Shown here: positions 40,826-55,635 of the stretch, one piece after another
How positions within the stretch are numbered: the first letter of the stretch is position 1
How the letters are laid out: each line of letters starts with the position of its first letter
NCBI RefSeq assembly: GCF_963678635.1
Contig: NC_087071.1
Coordinates: 5,285,624-5,349,623, forward strand
Source of the DNA: Symsagittifera roscoffensis
Taxonomy: Eukaryota > Xenacoelomorpha > Acoela > Convolutidae
Direction of reading: 5' to 3'
Length of the DNA stretch: 64,000 bases
Notes under the pieces: generated by a model
Databases searched by the model: none
What the model was told of the DNA's origin: nothing
The model's input: only the letters and a program-made list of their open reading frames with translations
Position numbers and translations under genes: made by a program

Positions 40826-42479
40826 ACCTTTCCTCGCGTGGGCAAGTAAGAGCTATGGCTAGACTTATTATCAAGCAAATGCGGAAAATTGTAGCAAAGA
40901 TTCAATTATTGTTAGTATAATTACACAATTACACGTCTTTTGTCATTTTTCAGCTAAAATTGTGAATTTTCCCTTTTAGTTTTTGGAAAAAAAATCATTT
41001 AAATATCAGCATTGCTACCTATTGAATAGTTCGCCTCAGTTTGTTTCCATTTTTCAATATTGAGAACAAAAAGAAGCTCATTTTATAGGCAATTGAGATC
41101 GGCAAAAACTATCAATGTTGGGCATAAACAATTGATCGCTTTTTGGTATTTGAGATCAGTTTTAATAAAAAAACTAATCGTATGTACACAGTCATATTTT
41201 TCAGAGCTGGATCGAAGTCAATTCAAATTGATACCGCAACGAAAATTTTGCTGGCATGAAAAATTGTTGTTTCCATAATCATTACGAAACCATACAGTGT
41301 AATTTGTGAATTGTCAGCAGAATCCGCAACAAGGACGCTCCCTTTATTCTTCTTTTGCTCTTGCCTTCTCTTTGATAAATTGATTCAAAACTTGTCTCTG
41401 GAAACCAGAATCTTTGAAAAAGAATGAGGGGTTGCTTTTTTTCATAGCTTACAAAAATCACTAATAAGCCCCTATAATTTAAAAGTAGAACAATTCTAAA
41501 TGAATAACATTTTTGAGCTCGAATTTTGGACATCACTGTATTTCAACTGGTACAAAATTTTGGGTTTGTTAGTATGGCAAGCAACATTTTTCTGAAGGAA
41601 CAACCTGGACACAAATTTTCTGCCAGTTTCTTCTGAATCATTTTTTGAATCATTTTTTTGTCTTCAAATATCAGAGAAAATTATACATTTCGTGTCTGAC
41701 TACAATTGTGTATCTTCAATGCGAAATAAAAAAAGCAAATATCAACTCAAAAATAGGTTGAACTGGTTTGACGAAAAATAATGCAGGATAACTTAGAAGG
41801 TTGCTTTTTTCAATTCTTTCATGCGTACAGATGAGTCAGATGGTGGAGTTCTTCTAAAGGAATTGCTATCTGCTTTGAACATTTTTCATCTTCCCAATTT
41901 TTTGCAATAGGTGAGCAACAGATATAAAATAAAACGAAATTTTTTATTGGAGCGATACAGTTAGTGTCGAGTTGCAAACAAGGTTCTAGATACAAAAACT
42001 AATTGTTGCTTATCTCGTACGAACCAAATATGAAAATTTCGAGCAAATCAAAAACATTAAAAAAAATTCTTCATAAAAATTGTTATTTTATTTTCATTTG
42101 GTTCAATTTTATAGAACAAATAATCGACCTGTGATTCAAACAAGGTTTTTTTGCCAATTTGCCGAGGAAAATTTGGAAACAAAACACTTTATTCTCTAAG
42201 ATTATGCCGAAAAAAAATTCAATGTTTTATATTTCTAAAAAATTGTAAATGATTTCTAGTTTAAAGGTCAAAAAATTGAATTTGAAGTAAAGTCTCATAA
42301 TTCTATTTTTACCAAAAAAAAATATGTAAAAATATCTAATGAAATCAATCAAAAGCTATCAGATGAAATACAATAACATCGGCAAAGAGCATGTTCAACT
42401 ACTGGATTTGAAAACGAATACTAATCTAAAAACTTTGAGACAAAGTCATTTAGGCTTTTAGCCCAAGTTTTGATTGCCA

Positions 42480-43020
42480 TTACTTACTTGATTTTTTAGT
42501 TTTAACTGCTGTTGAAATTGAGCAAAAAATAACTGAATCGTTTTCGGATTTTTTTGTGTTTCTCAAATCAATCTTCAACAATCCAAAAACGTTGCGAATT
42601 TAGTGAAGGAATGAAGATTTGCATCTTATAGCTTTGTTTGATTCTTACGACCAGTTACGATTTCATACGACATAACACGAACACAACGACCAGTTACGAC
42701 ATAACACGAAATCAATGCAGCGTTCTACCATGCCGATTTTTACAAAAACGAAAAATTACAACCACATTTTCAGTTTAACAATTAATGAAGATTTGTTATT
42801 GGAATCCGCTAATACTAATCAAATCCTTGTAATAAATTTCCGCATTTGCTATACCAAAAATCAAGCTAAGGCACTTCTATGTATTCATCAAGGACTGGTG
42901 CAGTTCAATGTAAGTTCGAAAGGTGCAAAAGGTTGGTTCGTCCTTAGCTAAAAAAAATTATCAAAAAAAAGAAACACAAATAAAGGTTTTATTAATTAAC
43001 GCTTTAGCCTAGTTTGTAGA
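42480..43020 (-). repeat. Inverted-repeat arm, right
   Basis: Partner of 39010-39560, separated by about 2.9 kb. This arm contains a 78-codon ATG frame (42715-42951), but its complement is non-coding elsewhere in the array and I do not call it a gene. Confidence 0.65.
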
Positions 43021-43215
43021 CAATCACAGATGAAATAGCAACACGAGTTTTGGCTTTACGCATCTGTTTTTCTTTGATGGAATCAAACAATTCAGTTAGG
43101 TTTTTTTTTATTTAAACGTCAACATTTGTGAGCAGAAAAAAAACAGCCTCATGACATACATCCCGTCACAATCTTCGAACAATCATTTTGATGAAATTTA
43201 TTACAATGGATGCTC

Positions 43216-46200
43216 CGTGAGAACAAAAATCAACTTCTAGGTATCTAATATTCAAAATTTTTCAAGCTATGCAAAATAATCAAACACATCTTAAGATATG
43301 CTTACTTTAAATTAATGCTTGCTTGATTTTGAACGAATATTTCCCAAAATCATTTTTTCGGAAGCAACAAAAAATCATTTTTTCTACTGAGAGAATGTTA
43401 TAATTTGACTCAGTTTTAGCTTGTTTTTGATTTCATTAGCCTTTTAATTAATTAAACGGATTTCCTTTTCTTTTCGTTTTTCTGAAATCTTCGAGGCGAA
43501 ATGAATTATTGCCAATAAGATGATATTTTAAAGCTTGCACTTTTTACACACTAATTCTGATTCAAGTTAAGCATGTTTTTTTGGAATTGACTTAGAGTTA
43601 CATCCTCTGAGATTTTTTTTCGAGTTTTTAAATTGTTAGAGGGTTTTGATATTGAAAAAAAGGATAATTGACCAAATAATTGATCCTTTGAAACACTTAA
43701 ATTAGAAAATTTTATTGAAGATATCAGATGGTGACCACAAGTTGTTCAATGATTTTAATTTTGTCTAAAACGATGAAAAGGAAATTTTAGGAACAAAAAG
43801 TGTCATAATGCATGCAGAGAGAGTAGATAAAGAACTCTCTTTTTGTCGTATAGTTTTTTCAGTGACAAGTTTTTATAGTCAAGCTCCAATTTCGTTAGTT
43901 GATCAAACATTTTCAAATGTTTTGTTTGAAATTCACCACTTTTGACCAACTCAATGCAAATGAGAACAAAAACTTAAGAAAAAACTAATAAACAACGATT
44001 ATCAAAGTATTTTTTTTAACGTTTGTCTATACACAAATAATCAGACTTTGGAAATTTACAACAAAAAAATTAATGTACAATCCAGTTTTATTTGCTTACT
44101 CAAATGAACCGAAATTGAATTGTCTCAAAGCTAGAGATATCGTTGGCACCAATACGCTAAATCTGTAGTTGACATTTTTTATATCAAACCGATTAATTAA
44201 AGTGGGTCTGGAGCCAATTATCAGTTAGATTTTAAACAAAAAAACTGTTTTCGGAATAAAGAGCAATCTTTAAACTTTTTTAGTATGTTTGCGTTCCGTA
44301 AAATAAATTAATTTGACGTTCCGTCATCAATTCTAGAAGGTACTGATTCTTTTTGTTCCACCAACTTTTCTAGAAAGTACTGATTATTTTGTTTCATCAA
44401 AAAAAAATTTTACCTACCTTTTTTTTCGTCTCAACTTGACTAGGGTAAAGCGTAAAATAATAAAATTTATTTCGTGTTTATTTTTTACTGATAAGAGTTT
44501 TTTTTAGCTAGAGAAGAACCTCCCTATTGCACCTTTCGAAATTATTTTGAACTGCACCAATCCTTGATGAACACTTAAGAGCCATTGTTTGATTTTTGTA
44601 AATTTACTACAAGGATTTGATTAGTATTAGCGGATTCCAACAACAAATCTTTATTAATTGTTTAACTAAAACTGTAGTTATAAGCTTTCGTTTTTGTAAA
44701 AATCGGCATGGTATAACGCTGCATTTATTTCGTGTTATCTAAGCGTAACTGGTCGTAAGAATCAAACAAAGGTAAAATATGCAAATCTTTATACCTTACT
44801 AAATTCGGAACGTTTTTGGATTGTCGAAGATTGATTTGAGAAACACAAAAAATCGAAAACTATTCAGTTTTTGTTCATTTGATTATTAGGACCTATTAAA
44901 CAAACTTCAGTTGGCTTCCATTCTTTCAATTTTTGACATTAAAAAGATGGTCAGTCTATCAGCATTTGAGATCCGAAAAAAAAATCATTTTTCATTAGTT
45001 GAGATCAAGGGAAAATGGCGCGATTTAGTGAGTTAATTTAATTGTATTTGGAGTACAAATCTCAGCAAACTTTTTAGTCAATCATAGTTTGTCACATAAT
45101 TTTCTCTTTACGGCCCCTCTAGTCATGTTATAATTTGAATTTTTCTATCAATTCATGGCAACAATTCTATTAAAATTGTATCAACAAAAATAAGTTTTAT
45201 CAAGAAGAAGAAATAATTTTTCAGCTCTTTTTTTTGTTCCGGCAAAATTTTCTAATTGTTCTTGCTTATCAAAGTAAAAATAACTTGTTCATCATTTTTG
45301 GCAAGGTTTGAGTCGCAAATGCAAAGACAATGAAATTTTTAATACTTAAAAGTGAGCTTAAAGAAAAAAAAAATATGTCAGTCATCTGAGGAACCTTATC
45401 GACCGGATTGGTTTGCTTTTGATACTGCGGTCTCTTTCTAACCGTTTTTCAATTAAATAACTTTAAGCCCACTGAACATGTAAAAAAACGCAAATTTTGA
45501 TATCTATTCTTGTTTATTTTTCATACACTCGAACTGCAAAAAAAATCAAGCTAATTGTAACAAATTTGAGTTGTCTTGAAGCTAGAAATACCATTGGCAC
45601 CGATAAGTTACCTTTTTGATTAACAATTTTTATCATTTTTTATATAGAACCGACTAATCAAAGTAAGTATTGAGCCAATTATCAGTTATATTTTTTAATA
45701 AAGTTTTTTTTTCTCAAAAAAGCAGTCTTCTGTAGTTTTTAGTCTTTTTGTCTATTACAAGAGTATTGAAAATTTATCAATTCTAAGTTAAGTTGAGATA
45801 GACAGTGAGTCTAGAAGGTACTGAATGTGTCGATACTAGCTAAAAAAATTGTTTCAAGTACTTTTTTTTCAATCTGAATGAGGTAAAGTTTTGATTTATG
45901 AAATTTGAGTTTTTTTGATACAAAATTTTTTTTAGCAAGAGGCAACTTTACCTATCACACCTTTCGAAATTAAATTGAATGGCACCGGTCCTTGCGCTAA
46001 CAAGTAAGAGCTATACCTAGTAACAAATTGGCTTTACAAGTCAGAGTATAGCTAATTTGTTTATTATCAAGCAAATCTGGAATTTTGTAGCAAAGATTCA
46101 ATTACTATTAGTAGAATCCATTTACACATTTTTTGTCACTTTTCAATTAAAGTTGTAAATGTGCCCTTTACTTTTTATAAAAAAAAATTAAAAGTTCAGC

Positions 46201-48714
46201 ATTATCACCTAGTGAATAGTTCACCTCAGTTTGTTTTCATTTTTTTAATATTGAGAACAAAATAATGTTCATTGTATAGGCAGTTGAGATCGGCAAATAT
46301 TTCAGTGTTCGGCATAAAAATTGTTTGCTTTTCGGTATTTTAGATCAGCTATAATTAAAAAGTTAATCGTTAGTACACAGTCATATTTTATCACCGCTGA
46401 GTCGAAGTCAATTTAAATTGATCCCGCAAAGAAAAATTTCCTGGCAAGAAAATTTGTTGTTTCTATAATCATTACGAAACCATACAGTGTAATTTGTGAA
46501 TTGTCAGCAGGTTCCGCAACAAGGACGCTCCCTTTATTCTTCTTTTGCTCGTTCTCTATGATAATTTGTCTGAAAACTTGTCCCCATAAACCTGCTAATG
46601 CAAAAAATGTGATATCTTATGTAACGTGCTCATTTTTTTCAGTGCGAATTGTGTTAACGTTTTCAACCTTTTCAGCTGTGAATTCAGCTGTCAAAAACGT
46701 TGTCTCAGTACCGCAAAAAATTGAATCGAGTTTTCTTTTTTACAGACTATTTTACTTTGAAATTGGTTGAATAAGCAGCAACAATTCTACCATTGTGCTA
46801 TCAAAAAAATATTTTAGCAAAAACTCTGCTATTGAAGGCAAAATATTGGCAAGAATCTTTAAAGATATCAAAGTCTCTTCATGTAGTTTTAATGCAAAAA
46901 AAATTGTCTTCAAGGTTAGCGAAAAGTTTGACAATTGGACCTTGAAAAAGTTCCATCCATATTAGAAAAAACGTTCGGCAAAACTCAAAGAGGAGTTATC
47001 TTGAAGAATCTTAGAAATCTTCCCGATATTTCGGAACACTTTTTCGGTTGTTAGGCTGTATCGTCAATCACACGGTTTTGTGGTAATTGTGACGTATTTA
47101 CGACTGTTATTAGCCTTGTAAAAGCGAAACTAATTTTAAAGCGAAACCCTTCAAGATGTCAAGATCTTCAAGATCTTGGCAAGTTTTCTACAATTACAGG
47201 ACTTAGGATGAAAATTAAAGTGTAAAGTGTGCTAGGTTTGGGTAGCCTTGAAAATAGAGATCAAAGAAAAACTTGGCCGAAATTTATTTGTCTTCTTATA
47301 TCAGATATTGGACGAGTTTGGCTCAAATATTGGGGTTCCAAACAGGGGCGGATTTAGGGGGGGGGGGGATTTGACCTGTTTTTTTTTCAAAACTTGCCTA
47401 CGGCGCAGAATTTTCAGCGTTTTAGTTGTCTTTTTCAGTAACAATATATAAAAACAGCTTTAGAAAAAATTTAATCGTTAGAAGACTTTCATTTTTTCAG
47501 CGCGAATCCAAATTAAATTGATACCGCAAAAAAAAAAATTCTTGCGTGAAAATTTGTTGTTTCTATAATCATTACGAAGCCATGCAGTGTAACTTGTGAA
47601 TTGTCAGCAGGTTCAGCAACAAGGACGCCCCCTTTATTCTTCTTTTGCTCGTTCTCTATGATAATTTGTTTGAAAACTTGTCTCTGGAAACCAAATGGAG
47701 AAAGAGGGGATGTTTTTTCATGGCTTTTTTATTTCGTTTTTGCTGCAAGAAAAAAAATTTTCAGCAATCCCAAAAAACTCATGGACTGAGAAATAGGTCA
47801 GTAATTGTTTCCCAGAAATATTTCGGTTCTTAAAAAATTTTTCCAGCAAAACGAAAATAAAATCTGACGATTTAAAAAAATACAAGCTTTATTCAATTTT
47901 TCAGATGATTTATCTTTTCATTTAAAAACCCACTTGAACTTCAGGCTACCAGTAGCACTTAAAAGAAAAAATTACTATCACATCAAAGTTTTGAAATTAT
48001 TTTTAAAGTGGTTTTTAACTCATCGGTTCGGATTCAATTTCAATTGATTTAAACTCTTACAAAATCAATATTTTGCGGTGACAAAAGTATATAATTTATA
48101 TGTGAGTTTTTGTGTGATTTTCAAAGAAGCAAATATTTAGCTTTTGCTCAAAATTGAATTTTTCGGAAAACTTTTCAGTTAAAAGAAGGTGATCCTTTTT
48201 TGGCATTGAGTTACGCAATTTTAAAAGCAGTTAATTTTCACTTATATAACAACCGGCAGAAACCTTGACGGAAACACTATCCAAAGCGTTCGGAAAGTCC
48301 GTACCAATTAACAACGCGCAAAAAAATTAGCTGAAAATCAACAACTCAGTTCTTGTAGAAAATTAGATTTAAAAAATTCAAAATTGCCAATTTATGAAAA
48401 GAGCTCACAATTTAACACTTAAGGAGAGTTTTTATTTTAGGTAAATATCCTAATTCTTTTGATCTTATTTGAAATTCCACTTTATATTTTTTGGAGTTGG
48501 GTTTTGATATGAATATAAAATCATTTGGATGTTTCTAGTTTTGCGCTTTTTTCAAAAACTCTGAAATTATGTAGCTTTTTTGGTTTTCTAAGTCTTCATA
48601 ACACTGAAGAGCTGAATCAATTTTTTTCATGAGAGCTAGATACGTTCATGGATTTAGATGTCACCAAACAAGCGGCAATTCGCTCAATCTCTATCTAAAA
48701 AATGAATGTTCGGT
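43216..48714 (+). repeat. Array unit 2
   Basis: Same landmark order as unit 1. The segment with CAGTGTAA and GAATTGTCAGCAGG occurs twice (46470 and 47570), about 1.1 kb apart. A run of G at 47351-47369 is unique to this copy. Confidence 0.7.
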
Positions 48715-50404
48715 GAGATTAAAAAAAATAATAATAATTTTTAGGTATCCTGTAGTTTTTAAACTATATTCGAAATTTTGAACTATATTCAAGTTATGCA
48801 AAATACTTAATATAAAATTAAGCTATGCTTAATTCAAGTTTATGCCTGGTTTATTCTAAACGAAATTTACTCAAACTCAAAAAACATTTTTTCGAAAGCA
48901 GCAAAAAAAAATTTCGTATAAAAAATTATAAACTTTTAATCAATTTTAAGTTTTTTTTGTTTTTTTTTGCTTTTTTTACTACATGGATTTGAATTTTTTC
49001 TTTTTGCTTTTCAAAACAAAATTTTATGATATAGACAAAATCTTGAAGGTGAAAAAACTTTGGCGCACATAAGATGATTTTCAAGGCTTGCTCATTTTTT
49101 TTATTTTTTTTACACGCATTCTGATTCAAGTTAAGCTCATTTTTTGCAATTGTTTGAGTTAGATCCTGTAAAAAAAATCAAAATGTTAAAAAGTTAGAGA
49201 ATATTGTTTTTGAAAAAGTAAGAGTAATTGACCAATTAAATGATCCCTTGAAAAACTTAAGTTAGAAAAATATATTGAAGTTTTCAGATGGTGACCGCAA
49301 ATTGTTCAATAATTTTTATTTGGTGTAAGAACAATGAAAAGTAAGTTTTTTCAACAAAAGAATCATAAGGCGTTCAGAGAGAGTAGAAAAATATTCTTTT
49401 TCTGTCATAATTTTGCTGTGATAAATTTTGATTGGCAAGCTCCGTTTTCATTAGTTGATCAAATAATTTCAAAAGATTTGGTTGAAAGTCACCTATTTAG
49501 ACAAACTGAATGCAAACGAGAACAAAAAAACGAAAGAAAAACTAATGAAAAACGCTTATCAAATCATTCTATTAACATTTTTTTTCTATACACAACAAGG
49601 CAGTTTTTAGAGAAAAAAAAGAAAATCTATTGTAGATTCTAATATTATTTGCTTGTTCAACTGAACCGAATTTGAATTGACTGAAAACTAGAGATGAGAT
49701 ACCATTGGCACCATTACGTTAAACCTTTGATTGATAATTTTTATTTTATTTATGGAACCGACTAATTAAAGTAGCTATAGATCATTTTATCAATTAGATT
49801 TTAAACAAAAAAAAAACAAGTTATTAGCAGTCTTTACTAGTGTATACTATCTTTGCAATCTACAAACTAATTTTTTTGAGATAGCCATCAATTCTAGAAG
49901 GTACTGATTTTTTTTCAAGCAAAACAGTTTTAATTTAAAAATTTAAATAAGTTTTTTTTTCAATTTCTGTCAATTTGACAAGGTTAAAGTGATAATACAT
50001 AAAATTATACTTTTTTTTCAGCTAGGGCGAGCTAACCCATGGCACCTTTAGAACTTTTTTGAGATGCATCAGTCCTTGATGAGCATTTAAGGCCACAGCT
50101 AGAATTTTTTAGGGCCACACCTATGAGAGTACCCTTTTTTTATTGTGATAAAAGAAAATCATTAAAAATTGAGCATAGGAACCTAAAAACAATTATCAGT
50201 TTGTTTCGTTTCTTTCAATATTTTACATCATTAAATTGTTAATTCTATCAGCTTTTCAGATCCAAAAAGTGTTCATTTTTTCAGTACTTGAGAGATCTAC
50301 GGAAAAACCGCGCGATTTAGTGAGTCGATATAATTGTATTTGAAGTACAAATCGCAACGTACTGTTCAGTCAATCACAGTTTGTCACTACTTTTTTTTTC
50401 ACAA

Positions 50405-52310
50405 CGGCCCCTTTGTTAAGGTTAAAAATTGATTCATTTTATCCAGTTTGCGACAACTTTTTCATTAAAAATGAATCAACAAAACTCATTTTTATCAAGT
50501 AGAATAAATAATTTTTCTGCAATTTCAATTTTTGTTCAAGCATAGTTTCCTCGTTGTTTTTGATTCATTGAAATAGAAAAAACTTGTTCATCATTTTTGG
50601 TAAAGTTTGAATTGCATCAACAAAGAAACTAAAACTTTTAATTTTTAAAAATGAGCTTGAAGGAAATATATTCATGTCATCTGAGAAACGTTGTCGACCG
50701 GATATGATCGCACTTGCTACTGTGGTCTCTTACTAACCCTTTTCAGATAACTGTCTTCAAATTTCTATACACACACTGCAAATATTAAAAAAACCGGAAA
50801 ATTTAATGTCGATTCTAGTTTTATTCGCTCACTCGAAAAATTGAAAAATCGAGTTAATTAAAACAAACTCGAGTTTTCTTGAGGCTAAAAATGCCATTGG
50901 CTCAGAATGTAAAGTTGAAAAACAAAAGAGCTTGAGTTGCAACCAAGAAGAAACTGAAACGACTATTTTTTCAAAATGAGATTGGAAATTAAAAACTTTT
51001 TCAGTTATCTGGAGAACGACTAGATGCGTTTGCCCTCAAAACTGCAAATAAGCTCATTTTTTATTTAAATGATTAACTAAAAATGTAGCTCAGACTATTC
51101 TTTTTCACTACGGCCCCCTCTATTAAGGTAAAAAATTGAATCATTTTATCCAGTTTGCGACAACTTTTTCATTAAAAATGAATCAACAAAACTCATTTTT
51201 ATCAAGAAGAATAAATAATTTTTCTGCAATTTCAATTTTTGTTCAAGCATAGTTTCCTCATTGTTTTTGATTCATTGAAATATAAATAACTTGTTCATCA
51301 TTTGTTGTAAAGTTTGAATTGCATCAACAAAGAAACTGAAACTTTTAATTTTTAAAAATGAGCTTGAAGGAAATATAATCATGTCATCTGAGAAACGTTG
51401 TCGACCGGATATGATCGCACTTGCTACTGTGGTCTCTTACTAACCCTTTTCAGATAACTGTCTTCAAATTTCTATACACACACTGCGAATATTAAAAAAA
51501 CCGGAAAATTTAATGTCGATTCTAGTTTTATTCGCTCACTCGAAAAATTGAAAAATCGAGTTAATTAAAACAAACTCGAGTTTTCTTGAGGCTAAGAGTG
51601 CCATTGGCTCAGAATGTAAATTTGAAAAACAAAAGAGTTTGAGTTGCAACCAAGAAGAAACTGAAACGACTATTTTTTCAAAATGAGATTGGAAATTAAA
51701 AACTTTTTCAGTTATCTGGGGAACGACTAGGTGCGTTTGCCCTCAAAACTGCAAATAAGCTCGTTTTTTATTTAAATGATTAATTAAAAATGTAGCTCAG
51801 ACTATTCTTTTTCACTACGGCCCCCTCTGTTAAGGTAAAAAAATGAATCATTTTATCCAGTTTGCGACAACTTTTTCATTAAAAATGAATCAACAAAACT
51901 CATTTTTATCAAGAAGAATAAATAATTTTTCTGCAATTTCAATTTTTGTTCAAGCATAGTTTCCTCATTGTTTTTGATTCATTGAAATATAAATAACTTG
52001 TTCATCATTTGTTGTAAAGTTTGAATTGCATCAACAAAGAAACTGAAACTTTTAATTTTTAAAAATGAGCTTGAAGGAAATATAATCATGTCATCTGAGA
52101 AACGTTGTCGACCGGATATGATCGCACTTGCTACTGTGGTCTCTTACTAACCCTTTTCAAATAACTGACTTAAAATTTCTATACACACACTGCACATATT
52201 AAAAAGACCCGAAAATTTAATGTTGATTCTAGTTTTATTCGCTCACTCGAAAAATTGAAAAATCGAGTTAATTAAAACATACTCGAGTTTTCTTGATGCT
52301 AGAAATGCCA
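50405..52310 (+). repeat. 707-bp tandem triplication in array unit 3
   Basis: CGGCCCC starts copies at 50405, 51111 and 51818. Copies 1 and 2 are complete, and copy 3 continues until about 52310, where it diverges into the normal unit sequence. Copies are nearly identical, so the expansion is recent. Confidence 0.85.
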
Positions 52311-54323
52311 TTGGCAGCGATACGTTTTTTCTTTTGATTGCTAATTTTTGTAATTTATAATTAGAACCGACTAATCAAAGTAGGTAATGAGCCAATTATT
52401 CGTTAGAGCTTTTACAAAAAAAAATTCTCAAGAAACATTCTTCTGTAGTTTTTAGTCTCTTTGTCTATTACAAGCGTATTGAAAATTTAACAATTCTAAG
52501 TTATTTTAGAAGGTACTGATTCTGTTGATACCAGCAAAAAAGTTGGTTCTAAAGTCTTCTTTATTTTATCTGATTGAGGTGAAGTTTTAATTTATAAAAG
52601 TATTTTTTTTATAAGGATCAAAATTTTAGCCAAATACGACTTTACCTATGACATTTTTTGAACTTATACTGATCTGCACCGGTCCTTGCGTGAATAAACA
52701 AGACTATTGCTGGATTAATTACCCAGCAAACGCGGAACTTTATAGCAATGATTTATTTTTTATTATTATAATCCAGTAACACTTCTTTTGTAATTTTTCA
52801 ACTAAAATTTTGGATGTACCCTCTAGTTTTTGAACAAAAAAATTGAATTTTAAGCATTATCATCTATTGAATAGTTCACCTCATTTTGTTTTCATTTTTT
52901 CAATATTTGAGGTCAAAAAGATATTAATTGTATAAGCAATTGAGATCGCAAAAAGTTCATATTTGCAGTGTTCGGTATTAAAAAAAGGTTCGTTTTTCGG
53001 TATTTGAGGTCAAAAAAAAGTTCAAACTTTTCCACTAGTTAAAACGGTGATTAAATGTTTTTCCACTATGGCTCAGATTGTAAAGTTGAAAACCAAAAGA
53101 GTTTGAGTTGCAATCAAGAAGATACTGAAACGACTAATTTTTAAAAATGAGATTGGAAATTAAAAACATTTTCAGTTATCTGGGGAACAACTAGATGCGT
53201 TTGCCCTCAAAACTGCAAATAACCATATTACTTATTTAATCGATTAAATTAAAATGTAGCTCAAACTATTCTTTTGACCTCACTGCCAATTGGTAGTAAT
53301 TGACCTTTTTGGTCACTGAGATAATTTGTGAGGCCGTATACGAAATCGGACGCTATGTCGTCCCAATGGTAATCAACAAAACATTCTTTCCGTGAAAATT
53401 GCTTCTATGAGGTTTAAAAATTAAATTCTAGTAATCCAAGTGGAGTAGCAAACTCATTCACAGTTATCTATTATCACTGCGGAGGACGGTGTTTGGTTCT
53501 ATAACCACTCGTTTTCTACGAGTGGTTATCTATAACGTACTCGTTTTTCTATAACGTACTCGTTTTCTTTTTCTTTGCCAACTGTGATACCGTTCTGAAC
53601 TTCTTCAGCCGTGAAATAACTTCAAAAAAAGTTTTCAGTGCCGCGAAAAAAAGAATCGAACTTTTCTTTTTATAGACTATCCCACTTTGAAATTGGTTGA
53701 ATAAGCAGAAACCCAGAAAACATAATTTGGTTATTTTTCCAAACTTTTTCACGCATTTTGGTTGCGTTTTTCTGCAGCGAATTAAAAACAGCTTGAAAAA
53801 GATCAATCATTAGGAGATAGTCATTTTTTTTCAGTGCTGCTTCGAAGTCAATTCTTGCGTGAAGTTTTGTTGTTTCTATAATCGTCACGAAGCCATGCAG
53901 TGTAACCAGTGAATTGTCAGCAGGTTCCGCAACAAGGACGCTCCCTTTATTTTTTTTGCTCATTCTCTATGATAATTTGTTTATAAACTTGTCTCTGGAA
54001 ACCAAGATCTTACAGACAAAAAAAAATGAGGGCCTTTCTTGCGCACATCTTAGTCTCCTATAACTCATTATTCGACAAAATGTCTTGAGAAAACTCACAA
54101 TTTTTTTAAGACCACTGTCCCATTACATTAAATCAACTGGCAAAAAAGGGGCTGTTTTTTCATAGCTTGCAAAATAAAGTTCAAAATAAATTTTCATTTC
54201 GTTTTTGCTGCAAGACAAAAATGAGCGTTCCCAAAAAATCTTTTAAATTTTCTATCGAATGAGTTATTAGCTCAGTAATTGTTTTCAACTTATAGTTCAA
54301 TCCTGATTTTTTCTCTAGAAAAA

Positions 54324-54523
54324 NNNNNNNNNNNNNNNNNNNNNNNNNNNNNNNNNNNNNNNNNNNNNNNNNNNNNNNNNNNNNNNNNNNNNNNNNNNNN
54401 NNNNNNNNNNNNNNNNNNNNNNNNNNNNNNNNNNNNNNNNNNNNNNNNNNNNNNNNNNNNNNNNNNNNNNNNNNNNNNNNNNNNNNNNNNNNNNNNNNNN
54501 NNNNNNNNNNNNNNNNNNNNNNN
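54324..54523. other. Assembly gap (200 N)
   Basis: Exactly 200 ambiguous bases inside the tandem array, the form of a scaffold gap of set size. Copy number and distances across it are unreliable. Confidence 0.99.
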
Positions 54524-55635
54524 AATGTCATTCTAATGTCATTCTTGAGAACAACCAATCAAGGTGCAGGGCGATCATCGCATCGCAGTTTATCGGCTTA
54601 CAAATCCACCGGGTTGCATCGATCTAACAGTAGAAGAAAAAGCAGTATCAGAAGAAAACAGGGATGAAAAATTAGGCAAACTTTGATTAGAGAATCAAAG
54701 CTGGCTTTGAACAGAAAAATTTTTTCCAGCCGGATATCTGTTGCTCTGCTAAATATCTACTCAATTGAAACTATTAACATCTCTATAATATATCAACTTT
54801 TTTTGGAAGTATAGTGCTCAGTTAGCTTTTGGCCTTAAAGGATCTGATTTTTTTTGGCGCCGATGGAGCTTAGGGGCGCCCTGCCGTCTCAAAAGGTATT
54901 TTTTTAAAATATCTACAGCGTTTGGGTTTCGTTTTTTTCCGGTTTAGTTTTCGAACAGAAAAGAAAGAGCTACAGAAATGAAAAAAATTGCTAGGATAAA
55001 TTGAAATTTTTCAACGGTTATCAAAACATATAATCAAAAAGTTTCAACCTTTGTAGAGTTTTTATTTACGAAATGATTCCTGATCGATATACAAATCAAT
55101 GAAAAATCATCATACCAAGAAATAATTGTTGTGCACCTTTTTTTTATTTGTCACCTGTCTGTCCTCAATCAGCTACTTGTTTGCCGCGGTGGTAAAATGT
55201 CAGCTGTTTTTGATTTGAGGGGTAAAATTTGTGCCATGGACTTATTTTGAGGAAATCAGCGGAGTACAAAAATTGAGCGCTCCTCCTCCCAGTTAGTGTG
55301 AATTCAAGCCGAATTTTATTTTTTATGAAAGAAATTAAAATCTAGCACTTAAGAAGGATTTTTGTTTTAAGTAAGATCCTATTTTAAAAAAAAATCTAAT
55401 TACGAATATCACTGTCTTTTTTTGAGTTTGAACAGATGTGTGTACAATATCCTTTTGATGTTTCCAGATATGTGCTGTTTCAACAAGTTTGAAAGTTTGT
55501 TGCTTTCTCGGTTTTTCTTGTTCTTCATAACCCTGAAGAGCGGGAGCAATTTGGTATTAATGGGAGCTAGAAGCCTTCATGAAATTAGATGTCTTCAAAC
55601 AAGCGGCGATTCTCTCTATCTCTCTCTAAAAATTG

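Larger units (their letters stand above)
37767..43215 (+). repeat. Array unit 1
   Basis: Runs from the CTAGGTATCC landmark (near 37793) to its next occurrence (near 43235). Contains a 260-bp tandem duplication (40306-40825) and an inverted arm (42480-43020). Confidence 0.7.
48715..55635 (+). repeat. Array unit 3
   Basis: Longer than the others because of the 707-bp triplication (50405-52310). It contains the N gap at 54324-54523, so its true length is unknown. Confidence 0.65.

Noticed and set aside
42715-42951. 78-codon ATG frame as a small gene
   Set aside because: It lies in an inverted arm of the array whose other copies are not open.
46501-47833. Repeated frames with a shared SAGSATRT segment as paralogous genes
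   Set aside because: They come from two copies of one array segment, start at TTG and are not kept in other units.
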